Shown: positions 20,447-29,665, numbered from the stretch's first letter. The stretch is DNA of 64,000 bases from Salinibacter grassmerensis (GCF_947077765.1 NZ_CAMTTF010000001.1:904818-968817); one strand, 5' to 3'. Program-made: numbers and translations. Notes: generated from the sequence alone by a model not told the origin.

Positions 20447-21979
20447 TTACTGCGTTCGGGGCGCGGGCGCCTGCCAGTCGAATTCCTCTTTGCTCATGTC
20501 CTTGTCGACCGGGACCGGGTAGTCGCCCGTGAAGCAGGCGTTGCAGTAGCTGAGGCCGCTGTGGTTGGCCCGCTTCACGGCCTTCATGAGGCCGCCCACG
20601 GAGAGGTACGCCAGGGAGTCGACGCCGAGATAGTCCCGCATCTCTCCAATGTCGTCGAATTTGTTGGCCAGCAGCTCGTCGGCGTCGGGGAAGTCCATGC
20701 CGTAGAAGCACGGGCTGATGACCGGCGGGGACGACACCCGGAAGTGGACGCTCTTGGCACCGGACTCGCGCAGCATATTCACGAGGTAGCGCGCCGTGGT
20801 CCCCCGCACGATCGAGTCGTCGAGCACCACGACGGTCCGGTCTTCCAGGAGGCCCTGCACCGTGTTGAACTTGCAGCGCACCTTCATCTCGCGGCGGTCC
20901 TGGCCGGGGGCAATAAAGGTGCGGCCCACGTAGTGGTTGCGGATGAGGCCGAGGTCGAACCGGCAGCGCCGCCCCATGTCCTGACACTCCTCCGCAAACC
21001 CGAGCGTGGAGGTGTTGGCCGAGTCCGGTACCGGCACCACGATGGGGGTCTTCTCGTCGTCCTCCGCCTCCTCGGGAATGGGGGCCTCCTGTGCCAGCTG
21101 GATGCCGAGCTGGCGCCGCACCTTGTCCACCATCTCCCCGAAGATCTGCGAGTCGGGGCGCGAGAAGTAGACGTACTCAAAGACGCACTGACTGACCCCG
21201 TACTTCGTCGGGATCTCGTGGCTCTCGAAGTCGCCGTCGTTCACGCACCCCTCGCGGTCGATTACCAGGATTTCGCCCGGCTCAATGTCGCGCACGTACT
21301 CCGCGTCGATCATGTCGAAGGCACACGTCTCGCTGGCCACGCAATAGGCCGGGCCGTCGTGGTGCTCCGGCGTCTCCAGGCGGCCCAGGGCGAGGGGCCG
21401 GAATCCGTTTGGGTCGCGGACGGCAATCATGTGCTCGTCCGTCATCAGGAGCAGCGAGTAGGCGCCCTCAATCTGCATGAGGGCGTCGACGATCTGGTCG
21501 AGGTGGTTCTGCCGACGACTCTGGGCCGTCAGGTGCAGAATGAGCTCGCTGTCGCTGGTGGTTTGGAAGAGGGTTCCCTGCTCGCGGAAGCTCTCGCGGA
21601 GCTCCTTCGCGTTTGAGAGGTTGCCGTTGTGCGACAGGGCGAGGTTGCCCTTCCGGTGGTGCACCACCAGGGGCTGGATGTTGTCCCGGTTGGAGGACGC
21701 CCCGCTCGTGGAGTAGCGGTTGTGCCCGATGCTCACGTCCCCGAGCAACTGCTCGTTGAAGAGGGCCGGGTCGTCGAACACGTCCAGCACGAGGCCGAAG
21801 TCCTTGTAGGCCGGCATCGTGGGCTGCTCCTGCTGCTCGTCGTAGGTGGAGGTGACGATGCCGGCGGCCTCCTGGCCCCGGTGCTGCAGGGCATGCAGGC
21901 CGTAGTAGGTGTGCCGGGCGGCCTCGGGGTGGTTGAAGATGCCGAAGATGCCGCAGTGCTCTTGAACGGCGTCGCTCAT
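20447..21979 (-). CDS. purF: Amidophosphoribosyltransferase
   Basis: PurF catalyses the first committed step of purine synthesis: it takes ammonia from glutamine and joins it to PRPP to give phosphoribosylamine. The 510-residue product starts MSDAVQEHCGIFGIF. Cys9 is the glutaminase nucleophile, which is normally exposed after removal of a short propeptide (here 8 residues). The glutaminase part contains ALQHRGQEAAGI, GDVSIGHNRYST and HNGNLSNA. The PRPP-binding motif VVVLDDSIVRGTT lies near residue 385, and YGMDFPD follows. The frame is open upstream to 22384, but the family start is the ATG at 21979. A -7 element is visible about 93 bases upstream. No other pur genes are in this window. Confidence 0.97.
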   Translation of the reverse strand: MSDAVQEHCGIFGIFNHPEAARHTYYGLHALQHRGQEAAGIVTSTYDEQQEQPTMPAYKDFGLVLDVFDDPALFNEQLLGDVSIGHNRYSTSGASSNRDNIQPLVVHHRKGNLALSHNGNLSNAKELRESFREQGTLFQTTSDSELILHLTAQSRRQNHLDQIVDALMQIEGAYSLLLMTDEHMIAVRDPNGFRPLALGRLETPEHHDGPAYCVASETCAFDMIDAEYVRDIEPGEILVIDREGCVNDGDFESHEIPTKYGVSQCVFEYVYFSRPDSQIFGEMVDKVRRQLGIQLAQEAPIPEEAEDDEKTPIVVPVPDSANTSTLGFAEECQDMGRRCRFDLGLIRNHYVGRTFIAPGQDRREMKVRCKFNTVQGLLEDRTVVVLDDSIVRGTTARYLVNMLRESGAKSVHFRVSSPPVISPCFYGMDFPDADELLANKFDDIGEMRDYLGVDSLAYLSVGGLMKAVKRANHSGLSYCNACFTGDYPVPVDKDMSKEEFDWQAPAPRTQ

Positions 21980-22071
21980 GGGGCAGCGGCGAGGACAGGC
22001 CGCGGAATGGTGGGATGGGCGCTGGGCGGAAATTTTTCGGCGACCAATGTAGAGATAACGGTCGCTTAATC

Positions 22072-22079
22072 CAAAACTA
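22072..22079 (-). promoter_or_regulatory. Possible -7 element of the purF promoter
   Basis: The minus strand reads TAGTTTTG, matching TAnnTTTG, 93 bases before purF. No clear -33 TTG is seen, so support is partial. No purine riboswitch-like structure was recognised in the leader. Confidence 0.35.
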
Positions 22080-22214
22080 GGGACGCGGCTGGATGATCCC
22101 GGTTCGTGCGGGCCCGCTGCCGTCGCCTGCGTAAAAATCTCGCGCACTAGACGGCAGATCGGAGCGGGGGCAATTCGACTGCTCCCGGGACCGAGTCCGG
22201 CGAATGGAAAGAGA

Positions 22215-23108
22215 CTACGCGTTGAGGGGCAGGCGCGAAAGTTCAGAAAACGTGTCGGCGGGGCAGGATGGAAGGGCGCCGGGCCGGGCGGCCACGAACG
22301 CGCCCAGCCGATGGGCGTGCTCGAGCAGGGTGGGGGCGCTCTCGCCACGGAGCAGCCCCGTAAGCAGGGCGGCCAAGAAGGCATCGCCCGCGCCCACCGT
22401 GTCGTGCACGTCGACAGGGTATCCGGGGTGGTGCGTGCAGGTGCCGCGCATCCACAACCATGCGCCCTCGGGGCCCGCGGTCACGCAGACCGCCGAGCAG
22501 CCGACGGAGGCAGCCAGCTCCGCCGTCGCCGCGTCGAGGACATCCGGGAGGGCGAACCAGTCCTGTAGGCGCCGGAACTCGTCGTCGTTGCACTTGACCA
22601 CGTCGGCGAGCTCTAGGGACTGCTCGACCACCGCCGGGTCTACGAAGGGAGGGCGGAGGTTGACGTCGAATACGCGCAGGAGGTCGGGCTCACAGAGGTG
22701 CTGAATCGTCCGTCGGGAGGAGGCGGACCGCTGAGCCAGGCTCCCGTAGACGAGGGCGTCGGCGTGCCGAGCCTGTTCCTGAACGGGATCGCTGAGCGTG
22801 ATGGCGTCCCAGGCAGCCGGTTCCAGAATCTCGTAGTCCGGGCCGCCGGCTTCCTCGAGCTGTACCTGTACGAATCCCGTCGGGAGCGAGTCGTCGATCT
22901 GCATGAGCCGCGTTTCTAGGCCGCGGGCCTGCATGCGACGGAGAGTCTCGTGGCCGAGGCGGTCGTCGCCCACCCGACTCACGAACACGACCTCCTGATC
23001 CAGAGCGCGCAGGTGGGAGGCCACGTTGAACGGTGCGCCGCCGAGAAAAAGCCCGTCGGGCAAAGCGTCCCAGAGGACCTCGCCGACGCAGAGAATTGTG
23101 TCGCTCAT
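22215..23108 (-). CDS. PfkB-family carbohydrate kinase, fructokinase-like
   Basis: This cytoplasmic ribokinase-fold enzyme should phosphorylate a free sugar with ATP. The 297-residue product begins CVGEVLWDALPDGLFLGGAPFNVASHLRAL, the pattern of bacterial fructokinases, including the GGAPFNVA substrate loop. It has SRVGDDRLG near residue 43, the FDVNLRPPF strand near 147, CNDDEF, and the catalytic VGAGDAF near 243 whose Asp is the base. It is distinct from the Pfk-2 at the left end. The gene is on the minus strand after the YfiM-like gene (154-base gap) and before purF. Fructokinase is the most likely activity; glucokinase-like or 2-keto-3-deoxygluconate kinase activities cannot be excluded. 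Confidence 0.85.
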   Translation of the reverse strand: MSDTILCVGEVLWDALPDGLFLGGAPFNVASHLRALDQEVVFVSRVGDDRLGHETLRRMQARGLETRLMQIDDSLPTGFVQVQLEEAGGPDYEILEPAAWDAITLSDPVQEQARHADALVYGSLAQRSASSRRTIQHLCEPDLLRVFDVNLRPPFVDPAVVEQSLELADVVKCNDDEFRRLQDWFALPDVLDAATAELAASVGCSAVCVTAGPEGAWLWMRGTCTHHPGYPVDVHDTVGAGDAFLAALLTGLLRGESAPTLLEHAHRLGAFVAARPGALPSCPADTFSELSRLPLNA

Positions 23109-23262
23109 CGCAGGACGAAAACGAGCTGATCGGAAGGACGCATGGGGAGACTGGACGGGCCGGCGTGTATGAGTATCGAGTCTGGCCCCGCCGGAGGCTC
23201 AGCGTCGTCGCTGGCGATGTTGAGGGCGATCCGGGGATGCCCCGGGACCGATGGACGAAGAG

Positions 23263-23730
23263 TCAGAGGGCGGTGACCCCCACGGCGAGCCCGATGCCCA
23301 CGGCGTTGGCCACGAGGTCCTTTCCGCTGGCCCGCCCATCGATGCGGGACGCGTCGTACAGCTCCTTTCCGAGCCCCACCGTGGCACTGGTCGCGACGGA
23401 AACGGGCAGCGCGTCCCCGGTCGGCCAGCCCGCTTTCTGCACGAGCACGTACTGCGTGGACAGGGTCCAGAGGCCGCTAAAGACGACGTGTCGGGCCTTG
23501 TCGCGGGCCCACCACCGGTCGCGGTCTGCCGGCTGCCGGGCAGGGCGCGTCGACGGCACGAGAAGGGCGACCCGGAGCCCGGCGAGGGTGGGCGGCAGGG
23601 AGGCGGGCGTGGAGGCGACGGAGTCGATGGTTGATGCGAGAACCGCCCGGGCGTCGGTGCCGGCCGTCGGCACACCGACGAGAAGAAGCACCCATGCCCA
23701 AACCCACAGCCAATCCCGAACGAAGTGCAT
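23263..23730 (-). CDS. YfiM/DUF2279-like envelope protein
   Basis: The 155-residue product starts with a signal peptide (FVRDWLWVWAWVLLLVGVPT, cleavage near residue 25). Its core has DKARHVVFSGLWTLSTQYVL, a membrane-like stretch, then GLGKELYDAS and GKDLVANAVGIGLAVGV. This DKxxH...GKELYD...KDLVANxxG order is that of the YfiM/DUF2279 group of small putative lipoproteins, whose function is not known. No lipobox Cys is present here, so it is probably not a lipoprotein. I chose the ATG at 23730; another ATG is 9 bases upstream. It starts 26 bases after the first SNF transporter and is probably in its operon. Confidence 0.6.
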   Translation of the reverse strand: MHFVRDWLWVWAWVLLLVGVPTAGTDARAVLASTIDSVASTPASLPPTLAGLRVALLVPSTRPARQPADRDRWWARDKARHVVFSGLWTLSTQYVLVQKAGWPTGDALPVSVATSATVGLGKELYDASRIDGRASGKDLVANAVGIGLAVGVTAL

Positions 23731-23756
23731 CGGTCGCATCCTTCTAATAGAACTGC

Positions 23757-25127
23757 CTACAGCGTGCCGGTCAGGTAGCCCATCACGATGCCGAAGACGA
23801 CGACCGGAATGATGTACCGCATGCCGAAGATCCAGACCCGTAGGAAGCCGTCGGCCAGTGTCGAGCTGCCCTGACGGAGCTCGTCGGCCGCCTGGTCGGC
23901 GCCCCACACCCACCCGATGAAAACGCTCAGAAGGAAGGCCCCCACCGCCAGTCCAGCGCTTCCGATGAGGTAGTCGAGGACGCCGAGCACATTGTTCTGG
24001 CCAAACAGGCCGCCCTCGCCGAAGAGATAGGTCAGGTCGCTGAACGCGTCCACCGCGCCGAAGGAGAGGGCGGAGGGGAGCGCCATGAGGAACGTGATGG
24101 CCCCGACGATGCCCACCGACTTGCGGCGGGACCAGTTTTTCTCATCGACGAAGTAGGACACCACGACCTCCAGCAACGAGATACTGGAGGTGAGCGCCGC
24201 GATCGACAGAAGGACAAAGAACAGGAATCCGACGATCCCACCGAGGGGCATCTGGGCAAACACTTTGGGCAGGACCACGAACACGAGTGCCGGGCCCGTG
24301 GCCGGATCGGCGTCCATCGCGAACAGGGCGGGGAAGATCATGAACCCGGCCATGAGGGCAATCAGCGTGTTGAACAGGACCACGTAGCCCCCCGACACGG
24401 CGATGTCCTCGCGCTTGGGAAGGTACGATCCGTAGGTGATCATGGCCCCCATGCCGAGGCTGAGGGTAAAGAAGGCCTGCCCGAGGGCGGCAATCACGAG
24501 ATCGGGGGTGATTTGCGAGAAGTCGGGCACGAGGTAGAAGCGCAGCCCCTCGGCGGCCCCCTCGAGCGTGACGGCCCGGACGATGACGAGGAGAATCAGC
24601 ACGAACAGGACGGGGAGCAGGATTTTGGCCCACCGCTCGATGCCCTTCTCCACGCCCCCTACCACCACGAGGAGCGTGAGCAGCAGAAAGAAAGCCACCA
24701 GCCCGACGTTCAGCCACGGGGAGGCCGCAAACGCTTCGAAGCCCATGGCGGGGGCAATAACGTCTTTCACCGCGTACCCCACCGCCCATCCGGCCACCAC
24801 GCTGTAGTAGCTCAGAATGACGAACCCGGCGAGCACGCAGAACCCCCCCACCACGATCCAGGCGGAGCCGCCGCCGGTGATGGACTTGATGGCGCCGACC
24901 GGGTTCTTCTGGCTATTGCGTCCCAGCGACAGCTCGCCGAACAGGTAGGGCATCCCGATGAAGAGGATGCACAGCAGATAGATGAGGACGAAGGCCCCGC
25001 CCCCGCCCTCCCCGGCCAGGTAGGGAAAGCGCCAGATGTTGCCCAGCCCGATGGCGGACCCGGCGGCGGCGAGAACAAAACCGATCCGGGACGACCACTG
25101 CTCGCGGTCGGTCGAGGTCGTGCTCAT
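23757..25127 (-). CDS. Sodium-dependent amino acid transporter, NSS/SNF family (copy 1)
   Basis: This secondary transporter should import an amino acid or related amine together with Na+, a suitable driving ion in a salt-loving cell. The 456-residue product starts WSSRIGFVLAAAGSAIGLGN and continues with IWRFPYLAGEGGGGAF. These are the unwound TM1 and the Na1/Na2 sites seen in LeuT (AGNAVGLGNFLRFP). About 11-12 hydrophobic helices follow, including GGVEKGIERWAKILLPVLF (TM5/6) and the TM8 stretch LTSSISLLEVVVSYFVDE. I chose the ATG at 25127 because the LeuT match begins just after it; the frame opens at 25184. A close paralogue lies immediately upstream on the same strand. The substrate is not predictable. 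Confidence 0.92.
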   Translation of the reverse strand: MSTTSTDREQWSSRIGFVLAAAGSAIGLGNIWRFPYLAGEGGGGAFVLIYLLCILFIGMPYLFGELSLGRNSQKNPVGAIKSITGGGSAWIVVGGFCVLAGFVILSYYSVVAGWAVGYAVKDVIAPAMGFEAFAASPWLNVGLVAFFLLLTLLVVVGGVEKGIERWAKILLPVLFVLILLVIVRAVTLEGAAEGLRFYLVPDFSQITPDLVIAALGQAFFTLSLGMGAMITYGSYLPKREDIAVSGGYVVLFNTLIALMAGFMIFPALFAMDADPATGPALVFVVLPKVFAQMPLGGIVGFLFFVLLSIAALTSSISLLEVVVSYFVDEKNWSRRKSVGIVGAITFLMALPSALSFGAVDAFSDLTYLFGEGGLFGQNNVLGVLDYLIGSAGLAVGAFLLSVFIGWVWGADQAADELRQGSSTLADGFLRVWIFGMRYIIPVVVFGIVMGYLTGTL

Positions 25128-25296
25128 GGGAATCGTCGGGTTGGCTCGTGGAAGAGAGAGCCCGTAAGAACGGGCCTGGTGCATTCATCATCGACCGAAG
25201 TTAAAAGGTGACGAACGTGATCGCAATCGCGAGCCGGGGAATGGCCAATGAGCAGGTGGACGGCCGCGTCGCGGCGTGCGCCACCGGCGGTGCGCG

Positions 25297-26679
25297 TCAC
25301 AGTACGTCGTAGAGCAGGTCGACGACCAGCACGGTCAGGATCGTGACGGGGAAGACGTATTTGATTGTGGCACGCCAGATGGAGCCGACCCACCGCCCCA
25401 TCGTGTGCCCGTCGCCGGTCCGCAGTTCGGCCAGGGCGTTGTCGGCCCCCCACGCCCATCCCACGAACAGACTCAGAAGGACGGCGCCGAGGATGAGGGC
25501 CACGCTTCCCCAGAGAAAGTCCACGACATCCAGCACGCCGGGGCTGGGCCCGAGGAGCCGATCTCCGACGAGCCACGAGAGGTCGCTGAGCGCCGGCACG
25601 GCTCCCTGAGACAGGGCCGACGGCAGGCCAATGACGAATGCGACCCCCCCGGCGCTCCAGGCCGCTGTGCGGCGGGACCAGGTCGTCTCGTCAACGAGGT
25701 ACGAGACAAACACCTCCAGCAGCGAAATGCCCGACGTGAAGGCGGCGATGGCGAGAAAGAGGAAGAACAGCGTCCCGACGAACGACCCGAGCGGCATTGC
25801 CCCAAACACGTCGGGCAGGACCACGAACACGAGTGAGGGGCCCTCCGCTGGGTCTTGGCCCATTGCGAACACGGCGGGAAAGATCATCAGGCCCGCCATG
25901 AGGGCGATGAGGGTGTCGAAGACGGCAACACATCCGCCGGCGACGACCAGGTTTTCATCGTCGGGCAGGTACGAGCCGTAGGTAATCATCGTCCCCATGC
26001 CGAGGCTCAGGGAAAAGAAAGCCTGCCCGAGGGCCTCTACGACCATCAGTCCTGACACCTCCGAAAAATCGGGCATCAGATAGAACCTAAGCCCGGCGCC
26101 TGCGCCGGGCAGGGTAACGGCCCGAAAGATGATCAGGCAGAGGAGGACGAACAGCACCGGCATCAAAATTTTTGCCCATCGCTCGATGCCCCGACGGACC
26201 CCCCGAGCAACCACCCCGGCCGTGGCGACGAGAAAGCCGCCGAACAGCGGAACCACCCACAGCGGATCGGCAATGAATCGGGCAAAGGCGGTATCCGACG
26301 CTTCCGCGGCGGCGAGGTCTTGAAACACATATCCCACGGCCCAGCCGGCCACCACCGCGTAGTAGCTGAAAATCGCGAGCCCCGTCACCACGCAGAGGCC
26401 CCCGACGAGTGACCAGGGCGAGTGGCCCCGAATGGCCTGGATGGCCCCCACCGGATTCCGCTTGCTGTTGCGCCCGAGGGCCAGTTCCGCGAAGAGATAC
26501 GGAACGCAGAGGAAAAGAAGGCAGGCGAGGTAGATCAGCACGAAGGCGCCGCCCCCATTGTCGCCGGTCTTGAAGGGAAACCGCCAGATGTTGCCCAGGC
26601 CAATGGCCGACCCCGCCGCGGCGAGGACGAAGCCGAGCCGAGAGCTCCACTGCTCTCGTTCCGGGGAAGGAGAGGCCAT
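25297..26679 (-). CDS. Sodium-dependent amino acid transporter, NSS/SNF family (copy 2)
   Basis: The 460-residue product is a clear paralogue of the downstream copy. It shares WSSRLGFVLAAAGSAIGLGN, RNPVGAIQAI, GTMITYGSYLP and the TM8 stretch FTSGISLLEVFVSYLVDE. Differences cluster in the TM3-4 loop and the C-terminus, which suggests that the two copies may differ in substrate. The start at 26679 gives MASPSPERE, which aligns with the start of copy 1; the frame continues upstream to 26913 through non-homologous sequence. It lies 169 bases before copy 1 on the same strand. A hairpin with a T-run sits in its leader and may end transcription from upstream genes or attenuate this one. Confidence 0.92.
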   Translation of the reverse strand: MASPSPEREQWSSRLGFVLAAAGSAIGLGNIWRFPFKTGDNGGGAFVLIYLACLLFLCVPYLFAELALGRNSKRNPVGAIQAIRGHSPWSLVGGLCVVTGLAIFSYYAVVAGWAVGYVFQDLAAAEASDTAFARFIADPLWVVPLFGGFLVATAGVVARGVRRGIERWAKILMPVLFVLLCLIIFRAVTLPGAGAGLRFYLMPDFSEVSGLMVVEALGQAFFSLSLGMGTMITYGSYLPDDENLVVAGGCVAVFDTLIALMAGLMIFPAVFAMGQDPAEGPSLVFVVLPDVFGAMPLGSFVGTLFFLFLAIAAFTSGISLLEVFVSYLVDETTWSRRTAAWSAGGVAFVIGLPSALSQGAVPALSDLSWLVGDRLLGPSPGVLDVVDFLWGSVALILGAVLLSLFVGWAWGADNALAELRTGDGHTMGRWVGSIWRATIKYVFPVTILTVLVVDLLYDVL

Positions 26680-26703
26680 TTCGGGACAGGCGGTTGAACG
26701 AAG

Positions 26704-26726
26704 AAAAACGCCGCGCCGAGCGCGGC
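26704..26726 (-). terminator. Hairpin plus T-run upstream of SNF copy 2
   Basis: On the minus strand GCCGCG, a 5-base loop and CGCGGC are followed at once by G and TTTTT. This is a compact intrinsic-terminator shape. It lies about 145 bases after the 82-residue gene and 25 bases before the SNF copy 2 start. It could therefore end the ald/small-gene transcript or act as an attenuator in the SNF leader. Confidence 0.45.
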
Positions 26727-26869
26727 CTACCAGGCTGGGAGTGCCCGGAAGAAGCAAGGCAATTAGACCGCGAAGATAAAGGGTGCTCCCCCTGAACACA
26801 ACGACGAACGATGGGCGGAGAGCGCCTCTCCACGGAAAATCATGGAAAACAGAAACCCGATGAGGCGAC

Positions 26870-27118
26870 CTACGCGGTCCACGTGTCCTCGTCCGGGTAC
26901 CGGCCGCGCTCACAGTACGTCCGGAGTCGAGGAACGCCCTGCGCGAGGTAGAAGGGTGGACGGGCCGGCACGCCCTCGTCCGAAAGGTGCACCACCTCCA
27001 TATCGCCAGAGGTCTTGTATAGCTTCACGCGGCCGGCCACTGCGTCCTCGGCGCCCAGATCGTAGAGGCAGTAGCGCGGGGTTTCGTCCACCTTCCGGAG
27101 GGCTACGGAAAGGGCCAT
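26870..27118 (-). CDS. Small unknown protein encoded after ald
   Basis: The 82-residue product is soluble and starts MALSVALRKVDETPRYCLYD. It has short alternating strands (AGRVKLYKTSGDMEVVHL) and an acidic C-terminus (YPDEDTWTA). I recognise no family. It begins 13 bases after the alanine dehydrogenase stop on the same strand, so the two are very probably cotranscribed. The acidic composition is like that of its neighbours, which supports a real gene. A plus-strand frame over the same bases is less protein-like. Confidence 0.55.
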   Translation of the reverse strand: MALSVALRKVDETPRYCLYDLGAEDAVAGRVKLYKTSGDMEVVHLSDEGVPARPPFYLAQGVPRLRTYCERGRYPDEDTWTA

Positions 27119-27131
27119 CGGCGAGACTGGA

Positions 27132-28355
27132 CTAGATGCCCGAGGCGATGAGCAACTCGATGTCGCGGTGGCTCATGCCGAACATCGAGGCCAGGTTCTG
27201 CTTCGTGAGGTGCTGCCGGTACACGTACGTGCCGTTGCGCAGTCCCTCGTCGTGCCACAGGGCCTCGTTGATGGAGCCGGCCTCGCCGATGCGGAGAAGG
27301 TAGGGGACGAGCACGTGTGTGAGGGCGTACGAGGCGGTCCGGGCGGCGTTGGAGGGCATGTTGGGCACACAGTAGTGGATGATGTCGTGCCGTCGGTAGG
27401 TGGGGTCGGAGTGAGTGGTGGGGCGGCTCGTTTCGATGCAGCCGCCCTGGTCCATGACCGCATCCACGACGACGCCCCCTGGAGCCATGGACTGTATCAT
27501 GTCCTCCGTTACGAGGAGGGGCGAGCGCTCGCCGCCCGTGACCATGGCCCCCACCACCACGTCGGCCGAGCGGACGGCCCGGCGGAGATAGTGCTCGCTG
27601 GCGACGGCGGTGGTGACGCTGCGGTCCAGCGTGTTCTCCAGGGTGCGTAGAGAGCCGAGCTCGGTGTCGAGCACGATGACATGTGCCCCGTAGCCGAGGG
27701 CGGTGCGGGCGGCCCATTGGCCGATCACGTCGGCCCCCAGAATGACTACCGTAGCGGGGGGGACGCCCGAGATGCCCCCGAGCATGACGCCCTTCCCTCC
27801 TTCGTTGCTCTCTAGGTAACGCCCGGCGATCTGAATCGACATGGATCCGGTAATCTCGTGCATCATCCGCACGAGGGGGAAGGTTCCGTCCGGGTCGCGG
27901 ATGAACTCAAACCCGATGCCCGTAATCTTCAGCCGCATCAAATGATGCAAAAACTCGGGGGTGGTGCCCCCGAGGTTAAGCGCCGAGAGGAGAATCTGAC
28001 CCTCCTGAAGAAGGTCCATTTCGTCCTCTACCGGCGGCCCGACCTTCACGATTAGGTCGCTCCGTTCGTAGAGGTCGTCGGGGGCCGACACGAGCTCGGC
28101 CCCGGCGTCGACGTATTCGTCGTTCTGGAAATGGGCCTCGTGCCCGGCGCCCTCTTCCACATACACCTCGTGCCCATTGGCGACGAGGGCCCCTGCGCCA
28201 CTCGGGGCCAGGGCCACGCGTTGCTCTTCGTTGCCCACCTCCCGGGGAACGCCAATGCGGAGAGACTCTTGCTCGTCGTCCTGCTTGAGGGGCTTCTCCT
28301 GGGTCATGAGGCCACGCTCACGCTCAAAGCCCTGCTGTAGAGAAGGAATCTCCAT
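27132..28355 (-). CDS. ald: Alanine dehydrogenase
   Basis: Ald interconverts L-alanine and pyruvate plus ammonia using NAD(H), in the cytoplasm. The product (407 residues from 28355) has the extended N-terminus seen in Bacteroidota enzymes (MEIPSLQQGFERERGLMTQE) before the usual domain start RIGVPREVGNEEQRVALAP. Conserved parts follow: VEEGAGHEAHFQNDEY, LKITGIGFEFIRD, and the nucleotide-binding loop VVILGADVIGQWAART. Further on are MVTGGERSPLLVTEDMIQSM and VVVDAVMDQGGCIETSRPTT. The ATG at 28355 matches the family start; an ATG at 28397 is possible but adds 14 unrelated residues. A small gene follows within 13 bases. Confidence 0.93.
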   Translation of the reverse strand: MEIPSLQQGFERERGLMTQEKPLKQDDEQESLRIGVPREVGNEEQRVALAPSGAGALVANGHEVYVEEGAGHEAHFQNDEYVDAGAELVSAPDDLYERSDLIVKVGPPVEDEMDLLQEGQILLSALNLGGTTPEFLHHLMRLKITGIGFEFIRDPDGTFPLVRMMHEITGSMSIQIAGRYLESNEGGKGVMLGGISGVPPATVVILGADVIGQWAARTALGYGAHVIVLDTELGSLRTLENTLDRSVTTAVASEHYLRRAVRSADVVVGAMVTGGERSPLLVTEDMIQSMAPGGVVVDAVMDQGGCIETSRPTTHSDPTYRRHDIIHYCVPNMPSNAARTASYALTHVLVPYLLRIGEAGSINEALWHDEGLRNGTYVYRQHLTKQNLASMFGMSHRDIELLIASGI

Positions 28356-28614
28356 GTAGATGGGTGGGCCGCGAGGTACAGTTAGTTCGGGGTACAAACG
28401 CCCGAAAATTCGGACATTAGGTGTGCAAACGATTCAACTTATGAAAGCAGTATCGCTTTTGCACACTCAAGGGCGAGATGGCAAGTGGGAATGGGGAAAT
28501 CCCCTCTCGGCCGCAGGAGACGATCACCGGAGCGGTGAAACAGTAGACCTTTTCCATCCCGGCCCCTATGTTCGGACTTCCATCAGCCCCCGAATCGATC
28601 CCTCCGTCTAGGAG

Positions 28615-29547
28615 ATGTCCAGCGTCGTCCCGATCGGTCCAATCGCCATCGTTGGGGCTGGGGCCGTGGGCACGGCCCTTGCGCGGGGGCTTTCAGAAAA
28701 CGGGCGACAGGTTGAGGCAGTGGTGAGCCGGAACGAAGAAGACGCCCGGGCGCTGGCCAATCGGGTCGGGGCGTCCGTGGCAGGAGCGACGGGGGCGGTG
28801 CTGCCGGAAACCGTCCGGCTCGTGCTGATCTGCGTGCCGGACGATGCAATCGAGGACGTGGCGGAGGCGCTTGGGCGCTACGATCATCCGTGGGCGGACA
28901 CCGTCGTGGGCCACACGTCCGGGGCGAAAAGGGCGGCGGTTCTCGATCCCCTCGCCCGACAGGGCGCCGCGACCATGAGCTTCCATCCGATGCAGACCTT
29001 CGCGGGGGAGACGCCCCCCGAGGCGTTCGAGGGGATCGTCGTGGGGCTCGAAGGCCAGGACCGGGCCCTTGCCGTGGGGGAGGCACTGGCCGACGTGCTG
29101 GGAGCGCAGCCCCTCCGGCTCACGCCCGACGAGAAGGCACGGTACCACTGCGCCGCCGCTCTCGCCTCCAACGGCCTCGTTGCGCTTCTGGCCGTCGTGG
29201 AGGAGGTGTTCGGGGGCCTGGAGGAAAATGCCGCTTCGGCGTCGGGCGCCGACCTCGTCGCGCCCCTCGTGGAGCACACGTGGTCCAACCTCAAGGAGGG
29301 GCGCCCGGAGGAGGTGCTCACAGGACCTGTGATGCGGGGGGACAAGGGCACTGTTCAGGCGCACCTTGACGCGCTGGAGAGTGAGACCCCGCACCTTGTG
29401 CCCGTCTACGCAGCCCTTTCCAGAGAGATGGTGCGCGTGGCGGTACGAGGGGGGCACCTGTCCGACGATCAGGCAGAGGCGCTCCTCGCCTCTCTGAGAA
29501 CAGTCGCGGACCCCGACTCGGAAAGGTCGTCCCCCTGTTCGCGTTAG
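28615..29547 (+). CDS. DUF2520-type NAD(P)-binding protein
   Basis: The 310-residue product has an N-terminal Rossmann domain with IAIVGAGAVGTALARGL at about residues 10-26 and VRLVLICVPDDAIEDVAEAL near 62-81. A helical C-terminal half of the DUF2520 type follows, with TMSFHPMQTFAG near 121-132 and YHCAAALASNGLVALLAV near 178-195. Proteins of this shape are grouped with 3-hydroxyisobutyrate/ketopantoate-like and F420-dependent dehydrogenases. Their substrate is usually unknown, and I cannot assign one. The gene is divergent from ald with a 259-base gap and is followed by an unknown gene and lysS on the same strand. Confidence 0.82.
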   Translation: MSSVVPIGPIAIVGAGAVGTALARGLSENGRQVEAVVSRNEEDARALANRVGASVAGATGAVLPETVRLVLICVPDDAIEDVAEALGRYDHPWADTVVGHTSGAKRAAVLDPLARQGAATMSFHPMQTFAGETPPEAFEGIVVGLEGQDRALAVGEALADVLGAQPLRLTPDEKARYHCAAALASNGLVALLAVVEEVFGGLEENAASASGADLVAPLVEHTWSNLKEGRPEEVLTGPVMRGDKGTVQAHLDALESETPHLVPVYAALSREMVRVAVRGGHLSDDQAEALLASLRTVADPDSERSSPCSR

Positions 29548-29637
29548 GCGCTTGAGAGACTGAACCTTTCTTGACAAGCATCACGCGAAATTTGGAACCC
29601 GCATCCGCCCTGTGATTTTATGCGGGCCTGTTTTCGA

Positions 29638-29665
29638 GCGTCCCCTAAGTGCCAGTTGGGGACGC
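29638..29665 (+). repeat. Stem-loop in the leader of the unknown 205-residue gene
   Basis: Perfect 8-bp arms GCGTCCCC and GGGGACGC flank a 12-base loop, 55 bases before the start at 29720. No T-run follows. It could be a leader structure or a weak 3' structure of the DUF2520 gene; sequence alone does not decide. Confidence 0.35.
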
